NCBI GenBank assembly: GCA_943737045.1
Contig: CALSFV010000339.1
Span: 1 to 64,000 of the forward strand
Origin: Parapristionchus giblindavisi
Lineage: Eukaryota > Nematoda > Chromadorea > Rhabditida > Diplogasteridae
Direction of reading: 5' to 3'
Length of the DNA: 64,000 bases
Shown here: positions 60,601 to 64,000 of the stretch, in pieces
Layout: each line of letters begins with the position of its first letter
Position numbering within the stretch: position 1 is the stretch's first letter
The notes under the pieces: generated by a model
Databases searched by the model: none
Told to the model about the DNA's origin: nothing
What the model saw: only the letters and a program-made list of their open reading frames with translations
Translations under genes and position numbers: made by a program

Positions 60601-60860
60601 ACAATGGAGATTCGGATCAAAGTTGATTCATTACAAGGGTACGGTAGTCTACAGTATCCCTATCATCTACCGTAACCATCCATTCTTATTTCAGTCTTCA
60701 TCTTTCGATGAGTCGTCATCGTCTACTTCTCCGTTCATCATTCCATTCCATCGCCGATTTCCATTTTTGTGTTCCAATCGATAATCAATCATGTAAGACT
60801 AAGACATATCCAGAGAAAGGAATACTTGAAATCACTGCTGACGTTGTCATGCCCAATTGA
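57688..60860 (+). CDS. PIH1D1: PIH1D1-like R2TP-complex subunit
   Basis: Starts at 57688 (MSGRNFFTPHEGYLMKFKK) and ends TGA 60858-60860. The PIH1 domain reads VKCFINVLHADEIPPPEKL, EEELGELIDADLPYDIPFVL, FDATVNSSFL, and FRNLLTRMICRAIKEYHSFT then NPWEAIYLTKKKSIG, aligning in order with human PIH1D1 (VFINICHSPSIPPP, EEELLQMLEED, YDVAVNSDF). The C-terminal part (MRIIDGKTMEIRIKVDSLQG, LSMSRHRLLLR, EKGILEITADVVMPN) looks like the CS-like PIH domain. Known role: adaptor of the R2TP/HSP90 chaperone in assembly of snoRNPs, RNA polymerase II and PIKKs. The intron between 57904 and 59820 holds a 1.7-kb hAT-like element. Confidence 0.92.
58068..59798. mobile_element. hAT-like element carrying a LINE fragment
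   Basis: Starts CAGACGTGGGCC and ends GACCATGTATG, flanked by an 8-bp duplication ACTGTAAT (58060-58067 and 59799-59806). Subterminal GACCCACCCGCA and ACCCACCCGCA motifs repeat in both ends and match the small element at 24097-24319. No hAT transposase is seen. Confidence 0.88.
58308..59192 (-). pseudogene. CR1/Jockey-type non-LTR reverse transcriptase, C-terminal remnant
   Basis: 294 open codons. Typical post-catalytic RT blocks are visible: SLSAPKCSHIRIGS, LENNVRDLGVQIRSDLKSAS, LIRCYKAYVLPLLDYASPIW, DIATLEKVQRTFTRIV and RLKILGLRALTERRVIGDL. The catalytic fingers and palm (including the YxDD box) and the endonuclease are missing, so this is a 5'-truncated copy, the usual outcome of LINE insertion. 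It lies antisense to PIH1D1 and inside the hAT-like element. Confidence 0.88.
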
Positions 60861-61207
60861 GATGTTTGCATACTTTCGTTATTGTTATTGTTTTCATTCT
60901 CTCATCTTGTTTCATATTCGGGTACTCCTTGTTACTCTATAGATTCATATATCATATAAAGACCATATTATATTACTTTACTTTAAAAGAATAATAAAAT
61001 CTCCCTGTTTGAAATCACAAGTTCGCATATTTGCTTTATCGATTGATAGGTTGAGAAAGAGAATAAGATTATTTCACAAGTTCGCATATTTGCTTTATCG
61101 ATTGATAGGTTGAGAAAGAGAATAAGATTATTGAACAATAGGAATGGAGTTCATTGAATAAACATAAATATAACAACAATATAACAGAGATCAAAGATCA
61201 AATATCA
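60861..61207. other. Convergent 3' intergenic region
   Basis: Lies between the PIH1D1 and PRPF38A stops. Contains a probable plus-strand poly(A) signal (AATAAAA near 60993) and a 59-bp tandem duplication. Confidence 0.6.
61015..61132. repeat. 59-bp tandem duplication
   Basis: Two directly adjacent copies (61015-61073 and 61074-61132), effectively identical, beginning TCACAAGTTCGCATATTTGC. Confidence 0.95.
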
Positions 61208-63994
61208 TCATGGTTGTAATGGAGCTAATCCAAGTTTAGCTCTCAATGCATTGGCTTCATCAATCTCCCTCTTCTCATCATTATCATCATTACCTCGTCT
61301 CTTTCTATCTCTATCTCCTCTATCTCTGTCTCCTCTGTCCCTCTCCCTCTCCCTATCACCTCCTCTTCCATCTCTCTCCCTCTCCCTTTCTCGTTCTCTA
61401 TCCGATCGATGATCTCCTCTACGATCATCACGACGATCACGGTGGTCTGAATTATTGATTATTATTAAATTAAAAGTTAAGATAGTCTAATTGGAATAAA
61501 TGCGAAAAAACATTGCAGATCGGTTGATTGTGACAGCGAGATTCATGTTTCACCGTATTAATAATAGGCCATGTTTCATTTTCAAATCAGTGAATACATG
61601 ATGAGCGACAAATAAATAACTAGGTACCATCTCTTGATCGTTCATCTCTTCTATCATCTCTCCTATCAGGACTTCGTGATCTTCTTCGATCTCTCGTATC
61701 CACCTTCTTTGTACGATCACGTGATCGAGATCTGATAGAGATTACCATTCATTCTAACCGTTCAATATTATCATCTATGCTCAACAACGATACAATGAGC
61801 ACCAGCATCATAACCAGAGTACCAGAATCATAACCACCAGAACCAGTGTGCTAGGGTCAGAACCAGAATCTGAACCACAATACAGAACTAGAGTACCCGA
61901 ATCAAAGTACCAGAACCAGAGTCCCATAACGGTCTCACCAACAAAAGAGAAACCTCAATATAATTGAGTAACTGATAAATCTGTATAAGATAATAGAAGC
62001 ACGATACCTTTCCCTTCTGTTATCATCCCTTCGTAGTGGTTCTCCTCTTCTCTCCCTCTCATTCATTTCCCGTTCTCTTGATCGATCACGACGACGAGAC
62101 ACAAGCTACAGTAATCACACATTATTGATTGAATACCATACATTTTCGAGCACCCAAAACGGGTCAGTTTATCACATATCTTGCCAAAATAAGCGAAAAA
62201 GTAAGCAATTTGCGGGCCAGTTTATAATCTTGCCCGTTTATCACAATTACAGGTCAATTTATAGTTCTGAAAATGTAAGTTGAAGAAAAATGCATATTGA
62301 ATATAGTGACTATAATTGATTGGATACCTTTGGTCGTTCTGGTTTTCTATTTCTCTTATCATAATCATCATCATCACTTGAATCATCACTAAGATTTCCT
62401 AGATCTTCATCAAGTAATGACTTGTATAGATCCAATTCTTTCACTTCTTCAAGAGCCTCGCGTTTCTACAATTACATTACATTTTTTTTGTTAAATTTGA
62501 ACTATTAAACGAATTTATTTGACTACCTAGAAATGAAGCTATCAAAAGATCAAAGATCAACCAACCTGTAATCGTGGTATTTGAATATCACAAACTCGCT
62601 CCTCTCGTAGCAGATTATCGATGAAATCATCCATGTGAATCAATTCAAACTCTGAAGTAATTTAAAAATAATCAATAAAGAAGTTCTGAATGGTAACACA
62701 ATTGTGACTAGACCCGACACATTCACGCAACATCGGATCCATGAAAAGACTTGGCTATGGGATACTCGGATGCAACTTCTATCTGTTGCGAGAGAAGAAG
62801 AAATGAGTCATACATTTCATATACCCTCGCCGTTATTTTTGGGTCGATTTTCGAAATATGGTGGATCGATTTAGAAAATTCGTTATTTTCCGTTTAAAAA
62901 TCGTTATTTTTAGCTTCTTTTTACATCAAGTGACTGAAACTGAGCCATATATAGTGGGCTAATCCTCGAGGCTATGGAAATGTATGAAATGAATGAGTGA
63001 ATGAACTAACTGCCCATCTTATTCATCCATCTCAACTTTCGATAATCATTGTAGAGTGGTTCGAGTAGTTTATATTGTTCCACTGATGTCATTGTGAGAC
63101 GAATGTAAATGGCACCCAAGGCACGTAGATATCTATAAGAGAATAAGATTCATCGTTACACAATTCAACTCATAATATCAGATGTATCAGTGATGAATAA
63201 ATAATCAACATTATGTGGAAGTCTATGAACAGTAAATCAGCGGGTTTTGCACACAAAACAAAATATAGTCAATACACTTAGAATGCACCCTCTGCCTTGT
63301 TACATTAAAAAAAAACATATACAACTATAAAATCATACTTGAAGTCTTCCTGTCGAATGAACTCAATAGCAATCTCCTTATCTGGTTGAATCTGTAGCAT
63401 CTTCAATAGTAGACACAAGAATGGAGTTGGCTGAATATAGCTATTGTGAATTATTGATTGACATAGTGATAGTTATCTACCGTATACCTTGATATTACCG
63501 GCATAGATACCTCCGATATACCGTAGGTCCATTCCCTTATCGACAATTAGTTCGGCTGCAATTATTGATTATTTAATTAACACTTGAACGCATTATGACA
63601 TGACCAACACCATAGCAGATCAACCGCACAAATTATCATAACCAAATAATTGTACTATTCTTCCAGCATACATTTTCGGCGCCCTCACAGGGTCGAATTT
63701 CGAAATATGGTAGGTTGATTTATAAAAATCTTTATTTTTCGCTCAAACCGTAATAGAAAAATAAGCTTTATATAGTAGGCCGACCCTCACATTTTGTATG
63801 AAAATGTATGTCCTCCCAATATCCCATACTATGCTAGTCCCAAATCAATAAAGTTACAGTATACCTGTGAGTGCGAAGCAGTGTTCCTTCCAATAGATAT
63901 TATCATAGATACGTTGTCTGATAATCTTCTCAACGAGAAATTGTGGATTGGTTCCCTTGACGGAATGGGCATCTTTCGCCGTGCGATTCGCCAT
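61208..63994 (-). CDS. PRPF38A: PRPF38A, pre-mRNA splicing factor 38
   Basis: Starts at 63992-63994 (MANRTAKDAHSVKGTNPQFL), near-identical to human PRPF38A, and ends at 61208-61210 (LRAKLGLAPLQP). First exons: 63865-63994, 63488-63555, and one at about 63340-63433. The PRP38 domain includes VEKIIRQRIYDNIYWKEHCF, GGIYAGNIKPTPFLCLLLKM, FIRQEDFKYLRALGAIYIRL and FELIHMDDFIDNLL with REERVCDIQIPRLQKR. It is followed by an acidic patch (LSDDSSDDDD) and a long Arg/Asp/Glu/Ser-rich tail (RDRERE-type) at 61240-62100. Known role: U4/U6.U5 tri-snRNP-associated factor needed for spliceosome activation. Three MITEs of one family sit in its introns. Confidence 0.96.
62137..62277. mobile_element. CATACATTTTC-family MITE, diverged copy
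   Basis: Starts CATACATTTTCGAGC and ends GAAAATGTAAG. The interior has GGGTCAGTTTATCACA-like repeats instead of the usual GACCC block. Confidence 0.6.
62809..62986. mobile_element. CATACATTTTC-family MITE, copy 3
   Basis: Starts CATACATTTCATATACCCTC and ends GGAAATGTATG, with internal GGTCGATTTTCGAAATATGG and ATATAGTGGGCTAATCCTCG. Confidence 0.8.
63667..63810. mobile_element. CATACATTTTC-family MITE, copy 4
   Basis: Starts CATACATTTTCGGCGCCCTC and ends GAAAATGTATG, with the same GGGTCGAATTTCGAAATATGG-type core (see copy 3). It is the best-preserved copy in PRPF38A. Confidence 0.85.
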
Positions 63995-64000
63995 TCCGAC

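Overview
The window reads as nuclear DNA of a free-living or parasitic nematode, most likely rhabditid-like. The genes are split into many short exons. Introns are often 40-300 bp and end in TTTCAG-type acceptors. Several initiator ATGs sit directly on such an acceptor, as expected for spliced-leader trans-splicing. The gene content is metazoan, and intergenic and intronic DNA is AT-rich and full of short inverted-repeat elements. The species cannot be fixed from sequence alone. All identifications come from reading translated exons against remembered family signatures; no database search was run.

Layout. 1-4.5 kb: purine/pyrimidine-rich DNA, then a TIS11/ZFP36-type tandem CCCH zinc-finger gene (+). 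6.4-9.9 kb: PAF1 (-). 11.0-13.4 kb: an ASPSCR1/TUG-type UBX protein (-), divergent from LETM1 (+, 14.1-21.7 kb), whose introns carry three foldback elements. 22.7-30.1 kb: a vasa/GLH-like DEAD-box helicase (+) with RGG-type N-terminal and FG-rich C-terminal tails. 30.1-35.1 kb: gene-poor, with a foldback element bearing tRNA-like segments and some unresolved short coding-like frames. 35.1-39.7 kb: an MFSD8/CLN7-like transporter (-). 39.7-51.3 kb: gene-poor, with a near-perfect 2-kb palindrome and one small unidentified gene with a TATA box. 51.3-54.2 kb: a complete single-domain galectin (-) in six short exons, divergent from YIPF5 (+, 54.5-57.2 kb). 57.7-60.9 kb: PIH1D1-like (+), with a 1.7-kb hAT-like element in an intron that itself carries a CR1/Jockey-type reverse-transcriptase remnant. 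61.2-64.0 kb: PRPF38A (-).

The conserved genes are mostly housekeeping: transcription elongation (PAF1), splicing (PRPF38A), mRNA decay (CCCH protein), R2TP assembly (PIH1D1), Golgi membrane (YIPF5), mitochondrial ion exchange (LETM1) and lysosome (MFSD8-like). They do not form one pathway. The most distinctive content is mobile: at least six inverted-repeat families. Two, possibly three, of these have tRNA-like (Pol III promoter-like) sequence inside their arms. Insertion orders can be read from target-site duplications.
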